Positions 14,664 through 22,649 of a stretch of DNA of 64,000 nucleotides are shown in pieces. The notes beneath the pieces are model-generated. The model ran no database searches and was not told the DNA's origin. It was given only the letters and a program-made list of their open reading frames with translations. Where the stretch lies: NCBI RefSeq assembly GCF_017565405.1, contig NZ_JAGEKR010000015.1, positions 152,502 through 216,501 on the forward strand, given 5' to 3'. Every line of letters begins with the position of its first letter. Within the stretch, counting starts at the first letter, position 1. Origin of the DNA: Allobranchiibius sp. CTAmp26 (GTDB lineage Bacteria; Actinomycetota; Actinomycetes; Actinomycetales; Dermatophilaceae). Position numbers and translations under genes: made by a program.

Positions 14664-14700
14664 ATGCCTCCTACTTGATTGCTGCTAAGGCCACTGTCAC
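14664..14700. other. Right attachment site (AA core) with the -35-like TTGATT
   Basis: The core AA is at 14687-14688. The element side carries ATGCCTC (14664-14670) exactly 16 bases from the core, mirroring GAGGCAT at the left end. The host side is tadC coding sequence (GGCCACTGTCAC). TTGATT at 14675-14680 would become the -35 box of the integrase promoter after excision. The predicted empty site has the dyad TGGC-CTTC-GCCA on the tadC strand around the core TT. Confidence 0.78.
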
Positions 14701-15576
14701 GGGGAGCACCAGGAAGACCACCGGGATCATCATCGTGATCTCGCGTCGCCCTCCCAGCTCGATGAGTGCTTGTTTGCTGGCGTCGCGGGCGTCCTGCGCC
14801 TGGGCACGCATCACGTCCGCCAGCGGCGTGCCCCGCTCGACCGCGACCACGACGCCGTCGACGAAGCGGGCCAACCCCGGGATCCCGGTGCGGTCGGCGA
14901 GGCCTTCCAGCGCCGCGGGCAGCGTGTATCCGGACCGGGCGTCGCCCAGGCAGCGCGCGAGCTCACCGGACAACTGGCCCGAGGACAGCTTCGTCACGCG
15001 CTCCAGCGCCGCGGCGGCGCCTTCACCCGCGGTGATCGCGAGCGCGAGCATCTCCGCGATCGCCGGGAATTCGGCGAGGATCTGCGCTTCACGCCGCTCT
15101 GCCGCCCGCGTCAGCATCTGGTCGCGAGCAACCACCCCGGCGGCCACGCTGATCACGATGATCCCGACCGCGCTGACCACCGAGGTGCCTCCGCCCAGGA
15201 CCTGCAGGGTCACCCACAAGGTGCCCGCGAGGCCGGCGGCCACACCCCACAGCGCCTGCTGCGCCCGGAACCCCTCGACGTCCGGTGGCAGGCCGGCGCG
15301 TTCCATCCGCCGCCGCACGGAGGTCGCGCCCCCGAGCACCCGCTCGACCACCATGCCGAGCCGGTGCAGCAACGGTGCGAAGATCCGGCTCACCTCGAGG
15401 TGCTCATCGGAGCTCAGCAGCAGACGCGACGGGCGCGGGGTGTCGTCGACGTACGGCGCGATCCTCGCCTCAAGGCCTGGCCGACGCCGCGCGGGCAGCC
15501 CGAGCCACATCAACGCGAGCCCGGCCGCGAGGACGAGCCCGATGAGTGCCCCGGCCCAGGACGCGGAGGATGTCAC
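14671..15576 (-). CDS. tadC: TadC, Tad pilus inner-membrane platform protein (C-terminus replaced by the element)
   Basis: TadC and TadB are GspF-like platform proteins that sit above the TadA ATPase and help pilin extraction. The GTG start at 15576 overlaps the tadB stop (GTGA) and gives 301 residues. Membrane segments lie at the N-terminus (WAGALIGLVLAAGLALMWLG), mid-protein and C-terminus (ITMMIPVVFLVLPVTV). The T2SSF domain includes FPAIAEMLALAITAGEGAAAALERV. The last residues ALAAIK and the TAG stop are partly or wholly encoded by the element; the native end FAIYPGLSSLNL is stranded at 3775-3813, so the native length would be 308. Whether the altered tail still functions is unknown. Confidence 0.9.
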   Translation of the reverse strand: MTSSASWAGALIGLVLAAGLALMWLGLPARRRPGLEARIAPYVDDTPRPSRLLLSSDEHLEVSRIFAPLLHRLGMVVERVLGGATSVRRRMERAGLPPDVEGFRAQQALWGVAAGLAGTLWVTLQVLGGGTSVVSAVGIIVISVAAGVVARDQMLTRAAERREAQILAEFPAIAEMLALAITAGEGAAAALERVTKLSSGQLSGELARCLGDARSGYTLPAALEGLADRTGIPGLARFVDGVVVAVERGTPLADVMRAQAQDARDASKQALIELGGRREITMMIPVVFLVLPVTVALAAIK

Positions 15577-16436
15577 CGCATCACCCGCGCCTCGTCGGGC
15601 AACCGGCCGATCTGCCGCATGATGCGGTAGGCCACCATCGACACCGCGGCGCCCACGATGAGCACCACGACACCGGTCGGCTGCTGGTAGGCCCGCAGTG
15701 ACGTGCCGCGAGTTGCCAGCATCGCCAACACGATCCAGGGAGCCGCCAACGCGAGACGTGCCGCGTTGACGGTCCAACTCTGTCGCGCTTCGAGCTCGGA
15801 ACGGGTGCGTCCGTCATCGCGCAGGAACGACGACAGCGTGCGCAGCAGCCGCCCCAGGTCCGTGCCGCCGACCTCGCGCGCGATGCGCAGGGACTCGATG
15901 AGTCGATCAGCCACCGGATCGCTCAGTCGCAGCTTCAGGGCGTCGAGCGAACTCTGGAAGTTGCCGGTCGCGCGGTAGTCGTGAGCGAAGTCCAGGAACG
16001 CCGGACGCAACTCCTCCGGCCCGCGCACGGACAGTTGGGAGAGCGACTCGGGCAGCGCCATTCCGGCACGGACCGCGGATGCGATGTGGTCGACCACGTC
16101 GGGCCACAGTTCGCGCATCTGGGTACGCCGTCGCCGCGCCCTGCCTCGCACGAAGGCAATCGGTGCGTATCCGCTGATCAGACCGAAAGCCGACGAGATC
16201 GGCACTACCGACGTGGTTGCCATCGCCAACAGGAAGACCAGCACCCCGACGCCGACGGAGACCACGAGGAGCTGGTTGGTGCTGATCGATCCGAGTCCGC
16301 TCTGCGCGATGGCGTCGGACAGCTTGTCGCGCCAGCTGGGCGTGGTCGGCTTCACGACCCGCTCCTCCCGCGGCCAGAAGGACCACCAGATGCAGAACAG
16401 CCCGAGGCCGAGCAGCACGGGTGGCAGGAGGGTCAT
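15573..16436 (-). CDS. tadB: TadB, Tad pilus inner-membrane platform protein
   Basis: This is a 287-residue GspF-like protein with membrane segments at the N-terminus (PPVLLGLGLFCIWWSFW; LLVVSVGVGVLVFLLAMATTSV) and C-terminus (LALAAPWIVLAMLATRG; GVVVLIVGAAVSMVAY). It has a central T2SSF cytoplasmic domain (WPDVVDHIASAVRAGMALPESLSQLSVRG ... RIAREVGGTDLGRLLRTLSSFLRDD). It is coupled by ATGA to tadA upstream and GTGA to tadC downstream. Confidence 0.93.
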   Translation of the reverse strand: MTLLPPVLLGLGLFCIWWSFWPREERVVKPTTPSWRDKLSDAIAQSGLGSISTNQLLVVSVGVGVLVFLLAMATTSVVPISSAFGLISGYAPIAFVRGRARRRRTQMRELWPDVVDHIASAVRAGMALPESLSQLSVRGPEELRPAFLDFAHDYRATGNFQSSLDALKLRLSDPVADRLIESLRIAREVGGTDLGRLLRTLSSFLRDDGRTRSELEARQSWTVNAARLALAAPWIVLAMLATRGTSLRAYQQPTGVVVLIVGAAVSMVAYRIMRQIGRLPDEARVMR

Positions 16437-17659
16437 GCGCGGTCACCCAGCAGGTGGGCGACGTCGTACCCAGCTCGTGCGAATCGCTCCTGATGGGGAG
16501 GGAATCCATCACCGCGGACGAGTTCGCCGTCACGTTGGACGAAGAGCTCGGCGATCTCGATGATCTCGTTCTCCGCGCGCCCGGGGATGGCGGCGATCTC
16601 CCGCACCCGGCGGCCGCCGTCGCGCTCGAGACCGAGATGCACCACCAGGTCGATGGAGCTCGCCACGGTCGGGACCACGAAGGAGGAGCTGACATTGGGG
16701 CCGGCCAGCAACGGGAGCGTGCACATCTTCACGATCGCCTCGCGAGCCGAGTTGGCGTGCAAGGTCGCCATCCCGGGGAGGCCGGAGTTCAGGGCGATCA
16801 GCAGGTCCAACGACTCCTCCTGGCGGACCTCCCCGACGATGATCCGCGATGGACGCATGCGCAGTGCCTCCTTGACGAGGCGACGCAGCGGGATCTCCCC
16901 GGTGCCCTCCAGGCTGGGCTGGCGGCACTGCATCGCCGCCCAGTCGCGGATGCCGAGGCGCAGCTCGAAGACCTCCTCGCAGGACACGACGCGCTCATTG
17001 CTGGGGATCGCCGCTGCCAAGCAGTTCAAGGTCGTGGTCTTGCCCGCTTGGGTGCCACCGGCAACCAGGATGTTGAGCCCGGACGCGACGGCCGCGGCCA
17101 GGAAGCGTGCCGCCTGGTGGGTGAGCGTGCCGAGCCGCACGAGGTCGTCGAGCTGATGGGCGCGGGTGACGAACTTGCGGATATTGACGTACCAGTGGTT
17201 GCGCGTCACGTCGGGGATCGCCACGTGCAGTCGCGAACCGTCGGGCAGAGATGCGTCGACGAACGGCGAGGACAAGTCGATTCGGCGACCGGAGGGCTTG
17301 AGCATCCGCTCGACCAGGTTCTTCACCTGGTCCTGCGTGAGGATCGTGGAGGTCAACTCGGCCACTCCCGATCTGGCCACGAAGACCCGGGCCGGGTCGT
17401 TGATCCAGATTTCTTCCACTCCGGGGTCGTCGAGGTAGGGCTGCAGAGGCCCATAGCCGACGACGGCGTCCAGGACGGCTCGCGTGGCGTGCTCGACATC
17501 TCCGAGCGGGTCCATCCCGCCGTGCAGGCTGCGCTCCTCGTAGTCCTTGATGACATCGCCCACGAGGCCCCGCAGTTGGACGGCCTCGGTGGTGGGGTCC
17601 AGCCGCTGCCTGCGGATGAGCTCGCGGACCTCGCCCTCGACGACCTGGATCCCGTTCAT
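16433..17659 (-). CDS. tadA: TadA/CpaF, Tad pilus assembly ATPase
   Basis: This 408-residue secretion ATPase powers Flp pilin assembly at the cytoplasmic face. The N-terminal domain includes YGPLQPYLDDPGVEEIWINDPARVFVARSG. The Walker A is GGTQAGKTTT with Lys at about residue 207, followed by the Asp-box-like CEEVFELRL, the Walker B region SRIIVGEVR and the His-box ATLHANSAREA. The ATG at 17659 has GAGGGGG upstream and matches the usual family start; longer in-frame extensions lack support. It is the first gene of the tad operon here. The TadZ/CpaE partner and the prepilin peptidase usually found nearby are not in the window. Confidence 0.94.
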   Translation of the reverse strand: MNGIQVVEGEVRELIRRQRLDPTTEAVQLRGLVGDVIKDYEERSLHGGMDPLGDVEHATRAVLDAVVGYGPLQPYLDDPGVEEIWINDPARVFVARSGVAELTSTILTQDQVKNLVERMLKPSGRRIDLSSPFVDASLPDGSRLHVAIPDVTRNHWYVNIRKFVTRAHQLDDLVRLGTLTHQAARFLAAAVASGLNILVAGGTQAGKTTTLNCLAAAIPSNERVVSCEEVFELRLGIRDWAAMQCRQPSLEGTGEIPLRRLVKEALRMRPSRIIVGEVRQEESLDLLIALNSGLPGMATLHANSAREAIVKMCTLPLLAGPNVSSSFVVPTVASSIDLVVHLGLERDGGRRVREIAAIPGRAENEIIEIAELFVQRDGELVRGDGFPPHQERFARAGYDVAHLLGDRA

Positions 17660-17741
17660 GTCGCCCCCTCGCCGGTGACCGTCTGATCTGTCCGATGCAG
17701 ACAAGGCCTTCATGCAAGCAGTTCCGCAGGTGCCGTTCGGC

Positions 17742-17903
17742 TTATCCACAGAAATCGCCCGGCTCATTCCAGGTCGACGCACATCTCCCACCACGCGCGC
17801 CCCATCGGCCCCGCGGGCCTCAGCGATGTGGTGATCAGCACCCTCGTTTCGGCAGCAGCGGGTTGTCCACAACTGGCGCAGCGGCCCACGGGACAACCCG
17901 CTG
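17742..17903. promoter_or_regulatory. Divergent intergenic region with two DnaA-box-like sites and a long inverted repeat
   Basis: TTATCCACA (17742-17750) and TTGTCCACA (17863-17871) both match DnaA boxes. The second lies within an inverted repeat whose arms CAGCGGGTTGTCC (17856-17868) and GGACAACCCGCTG (17891-17903) are perfect over 13 bases, ending 11 bases before the next start codon. It could be an operator or hairpin controlling the FtsK-like gene or tadA. DnaA binding is inferred from sequence only. Confidence 0.5.
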
Positions 17904-17914
17904 ATACTCCCCGG

Positions 17915-20900
17915 ATGGAACGACCGCCCTCTTCGACCGTCACGCTGCGTCTGTGCACCGTGCGGTCGGCTGCGGGGTTGGTGCGCACATGGTGCCTCCA
18001 GGTGCCCGTCAACACGGTCTGGTCGCAGGTCGCCGATGCTCTCGAGGCGCCCGATCCGGCGTACGTCGGGCCGACTCGGCTGCGCGCGGATGCCGTGATC
18101 GGCTTGCCACCGTTAGTCAACGAGACGGTCGTCGGTGATGTCCCGGCACCGCGCGAACCGCCGAGTCTGCTCGAGCTGACGGCCACCGAAGGGCCGTGCG
18201 TGGGCGCTCGTTCAGCCCTGACCGGCGAACGGGTGACTGTCGGTCGCGCTCCCGAAAACCATCTGACGCTGGACGACGACGACCTGTCCCGACGCCACTG
18301 CGAGCTGCGCATCGAGCAGGGACGCGTCGTCGTGCGTGACCTGTGCTCCACCAACGGCACATGGATCGACGGCACCCCGGTGGGTCCCGACGTCGTCGAG
18401 CTCCGCGTCGGGCAACGGCTGCGGGTCGGTGGGACCACCTTCGCCCTCGAGCGGGCCGGACGCGCGCGCGAAGACCTACAGACCGACGGGGCGGGCCGAT
18501 ACCTCATCCACCGGCCACCGCGAACCGTGCCACGACTGCACGACATCGAGCTCACCGCACCACGCGCTCCGGATCTTGCGACGCGGCGCGGCTTCCCGTG
18601 GGTGTCCGCACTCGTACCCCTGCTGCTGGCTGCCGCGATGGTCCTTGTCTTCCGCAACCCGCTCTTCGCAATGTTCGCGCTCCTCAGCCCCGTGATGGTC
18701 ATCGCCCAGTACGCCGGCGACCGTGGCACCTCCCGCGGACGTCATCGAGCCGACGCGCGGGCCCACGCTGTCGCTCGAATGCGCCACGAGGCGGACTGCG
18801 CGGCCGCGGTGCACGTCGAGCAGGCCTTGCGCCACACGCTCGCACCCCCTCTCACCCACGCCGCGCAGCACGCGGTCCTGCGCACGGCTTCGGTGTGGCG
18901 CCGCGCGCCTCACCAAGAGGACCACCTGTTGTTCCGGCTCGGCACCGGCTCCCTGGCCAGTCGGGTGCACGTCGCGGAAACCGGCGTCGCGACGCGCGCC
19001 CTGCCGGTGCACGAGGTGCCGATCACCCTGTCGCTGATCGAGCACCGCGTGGTGGGTGTGAGCGGTCGGCTGCGTCATCAGGCAGCCTCGGGGATCCTCC
19101 TCCAGCTGGCCGCCTGGCAGTCACCGCGCGACCTGAGCATGGTGATCATCTGTGCGGACAGCGCCGCCCGCGATCACTGGGGCGACATGATGGTGCTGCC
19201 TCATCTGCTCGACCATCCCGCGTCGCAGCCTCGCGTCATGGTGGCCGACCCGGACGACGTGCATTTCGCCGAATGGTGTTCACAACTGGTCGAATTCGGA
19301 GATGACTCGCCACCCCGCACGCTCCTCGTCGTCGACGGGGCCGCCCCACCGGCGGTCGCCAATCTCCTCACCCGGGCCACGACGTACGGGCTGGCAGTGC
19401 TGGCTCTCGAGGACGACCAGGCGCAGCTGCCCGGCTCCTGCACTGCGACCGTCCGCGTCGACCGGCCCGACCGCGGCAGGCTCGACAACACCGAGTTCCG
19501 CCCCGACCTGCCCGTCACCTCCCTGGTCGCAGCGACGGCTCGCGCACTCGCAGCACTGGCCGACGCGGGACCGGACGAACCGGAGCAACAGGTGCCCGCT
19601 CGCGTCGATCACATGACCCTGGTCCGCGCCCACCTGGGGGTCGATATCTCCGATGCGGAGGCGGTGCAACGGCTTTGGGCGACGTCGACGCCCACCCCGC
19701 GCGCTCTACTCGGCGTGGGATCGGATGGCCCGTTCTGGGTCGACCTCGCGGTCGACGGGCCGCACGCGTTGGTGGCCGGTACGACGGGAGCAGGCAAGTC
19801 CGAGCTGCTGCAGACCTTGATCACCTCGCTCGCGCTGGGCAACCCACCCGACCGATTGACGTTCGTGCTCATCGACTACAAAGGCGGTGCCGCGTTCCAG
19901 GACTGCGCCCGCCTCCCCCACACGCTCGGCCTGGTCACCGACCTCGACGCGCACCTGACCTCGCGAGCGCTGCGGTCGCTGGAGGCGGAGGTACGTCGTC
20001 GCGAGCGCCTGCTGGCAGCAGTCGGCGCGTCGGATATCCGGGACTACGACCAGGCCGGGCGCCACGAGGCCCTCGCGAGGTTGTGCATCGTGATCGACGA
20101 ATTTCGAGTGTTATCAGAGGAACTGCCGGACTTCATCAACGGACTGGTGCGCATCGCGGCCGTCGGACGCTCGCTGGGGATCCATCTGATTCTCGCGACC
20201 CAACGCCCGGCGGGTGCGGTCTCCGCCGACATGCGTGCGAACCTCAACCTCCGCATCGCGCTGCGGGTCCGCGATGCCTCTGACTCACAGGACGTCATCG
20301 AGACGGACGCCGCCGCGGCGATCTCGGCCTCGCTGCCCGGGCGTGCGATCGTCCGGACAGGCGGCGGCGCACCGTGCGTCCTGCAGACGGCCTGGACGGG
20401 TGCGACGGTGCGCACCGCCGATCATCCCGTCCGCGTGGCGCGCGTCGATCCCAGGTCCGGAGCTCCGATCTGGCCAGCGGAGGCACCAGACGTTGCCGCG
20501 CCGACCGGTCTGCGAGTCCTGACCGGGGCAGTGCGTTCAGCTGCGCACGACGCCGGATTACGCCGGCCCGCGTCGCCGTGGTTGGCACCGCTTCCTCGCC
20601 ACGTGCGCGCGTCCGACCTAGTGACGAAACCGTTGCGGGATCTGGGCCTCCGCGAATCCGGACCATGGGCCGTTCCTCTCGGGGTGGTGGATCTCCCGGA
20701 CGAGCAGCAGCAGTCGACGATCGGATGGGACGTGGACGGCGACGGTCACCTGGCGATCGTCGGTGGGCCGCGCAGCGGGCGGACCACCTCCGTGCACAAC
20801 CTCATCCGCGCGGCCGCGGCGATGTGGCCGTGCGACCGCCTGCACGTCTATGTGCTAGACGGCAGCGGGGGGCTGGGCAGCATCGGGCGTCTGCCGCACG

Positions 20901-22030
20901 CCGGCGCGGTCGTTCTGCGCGACGAACTGTCGCGCACCCTGCGTCTCGTGGAATGGCTCACCCGCACCATCAGCGAGCGTCAACTGCGTTACGGCGGTGC
21001 GGGATTCGCCTCATCCGGCGAGGACCCGCGCATCCTGCTCGTGGTGGACGGTTGGGAGATCTTCCAGGAGCTGAGCAACGAACACACCGTCGGCGGTCTG
21101 GAGGACCGGATCACGCAGATCCTGCGCGACGGCCCGTCGGTCGGGGTCAGCGTGCTGGCTACCGGCGGTCGTGCGCTGCTGTCCGGCCGCGTGAGCGCAC
21201 TCTTCACGAGCACGATCGCGACCCGGATGGCTGACCCGTCGGACCTGCTGATGGTCGGGCTGCGCGCCGCGCAGATCCCCGCCGACATGCCGCCTGGTCG
21301 TGGTCTTCTGCTGCCGGGAGGTGAGGAGTTGCAGTTCGCACTGACCGACGAAGCGAGTACGCATCCGGTTGCGGCACAAACCGGTTCGCCGCACCGCATC
21401 GATGCCTTACCGGATCGGGTCGAGCTGGCGAGGCTCGACGCGACCAACCCTGGCGTCGTGGTGCTGGGGTGCACTGTCGACGGTCCTGCGGGCTTTCCCC
21501 TCGGCGCGCGTGGCGAGGCGGGCTGGCTCGTCTGCGGACCCTCACGCAGTGGACGCACCACGACCTTGGCCGTGCTCGCTGCAACGCTCAGTCCCTCGCG
21601 GGCGGTCGGATGGATGGGACCAGCTGCTCCACCCGCGGACCTGCCGCCCGCGGTCACACAGCTGCCGTACGACGATCTGGCGGCGGTGGGCGCTTGGTTC
21701 TCCCAGCACCCCGACGGCGCCGTCCTGGTCGACGACGCCGACCAGTTGACGGGGATGCCCGCCGAGCCGGCCGTGCTGGAACATCTGGCGCGCAACCGGT
21801 CGACCGGGGGCATCGTCTGCGCCAGTGGGGTCGCCTCCGACCTCGCTACGTCGTACCGAGGACTGGCGCCCGAGCTGCGCCGCCGACAGACCGGGGTGCT
21901 GCTGCAACCAGGACGACACGACGGCGACCTCTTCGGCATCCGAGTCGGTCCGGCCGACCGGCCGCGACAGGGCCGCGGGCTGCTCGTGGTTCGTGGTTCG
22001 GTGCAGGAGATCCAGGTCGCGACCCTGTGA
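17915..22030 (+). CDS. FHA-domain FtsK/SpoIIIE ATPase (EccC/EssC-like)
   Basis: This very large protein (1371 residues from the ATG at 17915) has an FHA domain at about 100-180 (VGRAPENHLTLDDDDLSRRHCEL, STNGTWIDGTPV) that binds phosphothreonine. Two membrane helices follow (VSALVPLLLAAAMVLVF; FAMFALLSPVMVIAQY), then three FtsK/SpoIIIE-type modules. The first has an intact Walker A GTTGAGKSE and Walker B LCIVIDEF. The later two have GGPRSGRTT and GPSRSGRTT, where Arg replaces the Walker Lys. This is the architecture of type VII secretion EccC/EssC motors. No WXG100, EccB/D/E or mycosin gene is adjacent, so it is an orphan here and its substrate is unknown. The start could lie further upstream. 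Confidence 0.88.
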   Translation: MERPPSSTVTLRLCTVRSAAGLVRTWCLQVPVNTVWSQVADALEAPDPAYVGPTRLRADAVIGLPPLVNETVVGDVPAPREPPSLLELTATEGPCVGARSALTGERVTVGRAPENHLTLDDDDLSRRHCELRIEQGRVVVRDLCSTNGTWIDGTPVGPDVVELRVGQRLRVGGTTFALERAGRAREDLQTDGAGRYLIHRPPRTVPRLHDIELTAPRAPDLATRRGFPWVSALVPLLLAAAMVLVFRNPLFAMFALLSPVMVIAQYAGDRGTSRGRHRADARAHAVARMRHEADCAAAVHVEQALRHTLAPPLTHAAQHAVLRTASVWRRAPHQEDHLLFRLGTGSLASRVHVAETGVATRALPVHEVPITLSLIEHRVVGVSGRLRHQAASGILLQLAAWQSPRDLSMVIICADSAARDHWGDMMVLPHLLDHPASQPRVMVADPDDVHFAEWCSQLVEFGDDSPPRTLLVVDGAAPPAVANLLTRATTYGLAVLALEDDQAQLPGSCTATVRVDRPDRGRLDNTEFRPDLPVTSLVAATARALAALADAGPDEPEQQVPARVDHMTLVRAHLGVDISDAEAVQRLWATSTPTPRALLGVGSDGPFWVDLAVDGPHALVAGTTGAGKSELLQTLITSLALGNPPDRLTFVLIDYKGGAAFQDCARLPHTLGLVTDLDAHLTSRALRSLEAEVRRRERLLAAVGASDIRDYDQAGRHEALARLCIVIDEFRVLSEELPDFINGLVRIAAVGRSLGIHLILATQRPAGAVSADMRANLNLRIALRVRDASDSQDVIETDAAAAISASLPGRAIVRTGGGAPCVLQTAWTGATVRTADHPVRVARVDPRSGAPIWPAEAPDVAAPTGLRVLTGAVRSAAHDAGLRRPASPWLAPLPRHVRASDLVTKPLRDLGLRESGPWAVPLGVVDLPDEQQQSTIGWDVDGDGHLAIVGGPRSGRTTSVHNLIRAAAAMWPCDRLHVYVLDGSGGLGSIGRLPHAGAVVLRDELSRTLRLVEWLTRTISERQLRYGGAGFASSGEDPRILLVVDGWEIFQELSNEHTVGGLEDRITQILRDGPSVGVSVLATGGRALLSGRVSALFTSTIATRMADPSDLLMVGLRAAQIPADMPPGRGLLLPGGEELQFALTDEASTHPVAAQTGSPHRIDALPDRVELARLDATNPGVVVLGCTVDGPAGFPLGARGEAGWLVCGPSRSGRTTTLAVLAATLSPSRAVGWMGPAAPPADLPPAVTQLPYDDLAAVGAWFSQHPDGAVLVDDADQLTGMPAEPAVLEHLARNRSTGGIVCASGVASDLATSYRGLAPELRRRQTGVLLQPGRHDGDLFGIRVGPADRPRQGRGLLVVRGSVQEIQVATL

Positions 22031-22036
22031 CCAGCG

Positions 22037-22513
22037 TCAGGCGAGCAGCACCCGTTCCAGCTCCTCGAGAGCCTGGCGCGCGTAGCCCTGCCACATCCGC
22101 CCGAACGTCGGAAGTGCAAGTGAGCCAACGGCGTTCGCCGCACGAATCGTCCAGGACCAGGTGACCAGGGCGCCGGTGCCGACGGGGGCGAAGGCCCACT
22201 CCCCCTCCACCGACGCGGCCAGCACGACCATCGGCCCGGTGATGCCGTTCAACTGGTAGGCGAAGGATCGCGGCCGGTCGATCGCCAGCAGGGTCTCCCG
22301 CATCGACCCGCCGTCGGCGGTGCGCACGGTCCGGGTCTGCCCCGCGTCGCTGCCCCAGGGCGGCGTGAAACCGGTGGTCTCCTTCACCGCCGGGAGCACG
22401 CCGTAGCGGCGAGAGAAGAGCTGCGGCAGCGGGGTGGTCATCGTGCGCTCGAACGCGTCGTCGACCGGCACCGGGATGGCTCGACTGGCGGAGACGATCA
22501 ACGGTGACGGCAT
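22037..22513 (-). CDS. SRPBCC-family protein (START-like lipid-binding fold)
   Basis: This is a 158-residue protein with the polyketide-cyclase/SRPBCC pattern: an N-terminal strand SASRAIPVPVDDAFERTM, central strands GGSMRETLLAIDRPRSFAYQL and FAPVGTGALVTWSWTIRA, and a long C-terminal helix FGRMWQGYARQALEELERVL. The family binds hydrophobic ligands in a cavity. Its stop lies seven bases from the stop of the FtsK-like gene, to which it is convergent. The ligand is unknown. Confidence 0.8.
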   Translation of the reverse strand: MPSPLIVSASRAIPVPVDDAFERTMTTPLPQLFSRRYGVLPAVKETTGFTPPWGSDAGQTRTVRTADGGSMRETLLAIDRPRSFAYQLNGITGPMVVLAASVEGEWAFAPVGTGALVTWSWTIRAANAVGSLALPTFGRMWQGYARQALEELERVLLA

Positions 22514-22649
22514 GGCCGTGAGCCTACGCAGCGAGCGGCCGTACGGTCGGCGATCGCGCCCACGGAGGCGGGTTAAGGTGGCGGACTGCGGCGCGAGCGG
22601 GACGACGACTCGGCGGCTTGGAGCACGACGACGCACCGGAGGTGCACCG

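Larger units (their letters stand above)
3812..14688. mobile_element. Integrated phage-satellite-like element (serine integrase, capsid genes, no tail or lysis genes)
   Basis: The boundaries are the AA dinucleotides at 3812-3813 and 14687-14688; the unit is 10,875 bp. It interrupts tadC, has visibly lower GC than both flanks and its own codon use. Gene content in order: integrase, HUH-type Rep candidate, head closure, tail-terminator-like, small unknown, HNH, gp10-like, large terminase, portal, MuF-like, scaffold, small unknown, major capsid, connector, then a reverse-strand membrane protein. Tail tube, tape measure, baseplate, holin, endolysin, repressor and excision factor are all absent. 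Known capsid-forming phage-inducible islands carry head genes and borrow tails from a helper phage; placing this element in that category is inference. A decayed prophage is the alternative, but every reading frame is intact and the start/stop overlaps are preserved. Confidence 0.85.

Noticed and set aside
3788..14692. The longer shared string GCTGCT(G/A)AGGCC at 3788-3799 and 14681-14692 as the attachment-site core
   Set aside because: It has a mismatch. Crossing over there would not restore the YPG-type TadC tail, and it leaves the flanking arms asymmetric. The AA cores at 3812 and 14687 satisfy frame, dyad and 16-base arm spacing.
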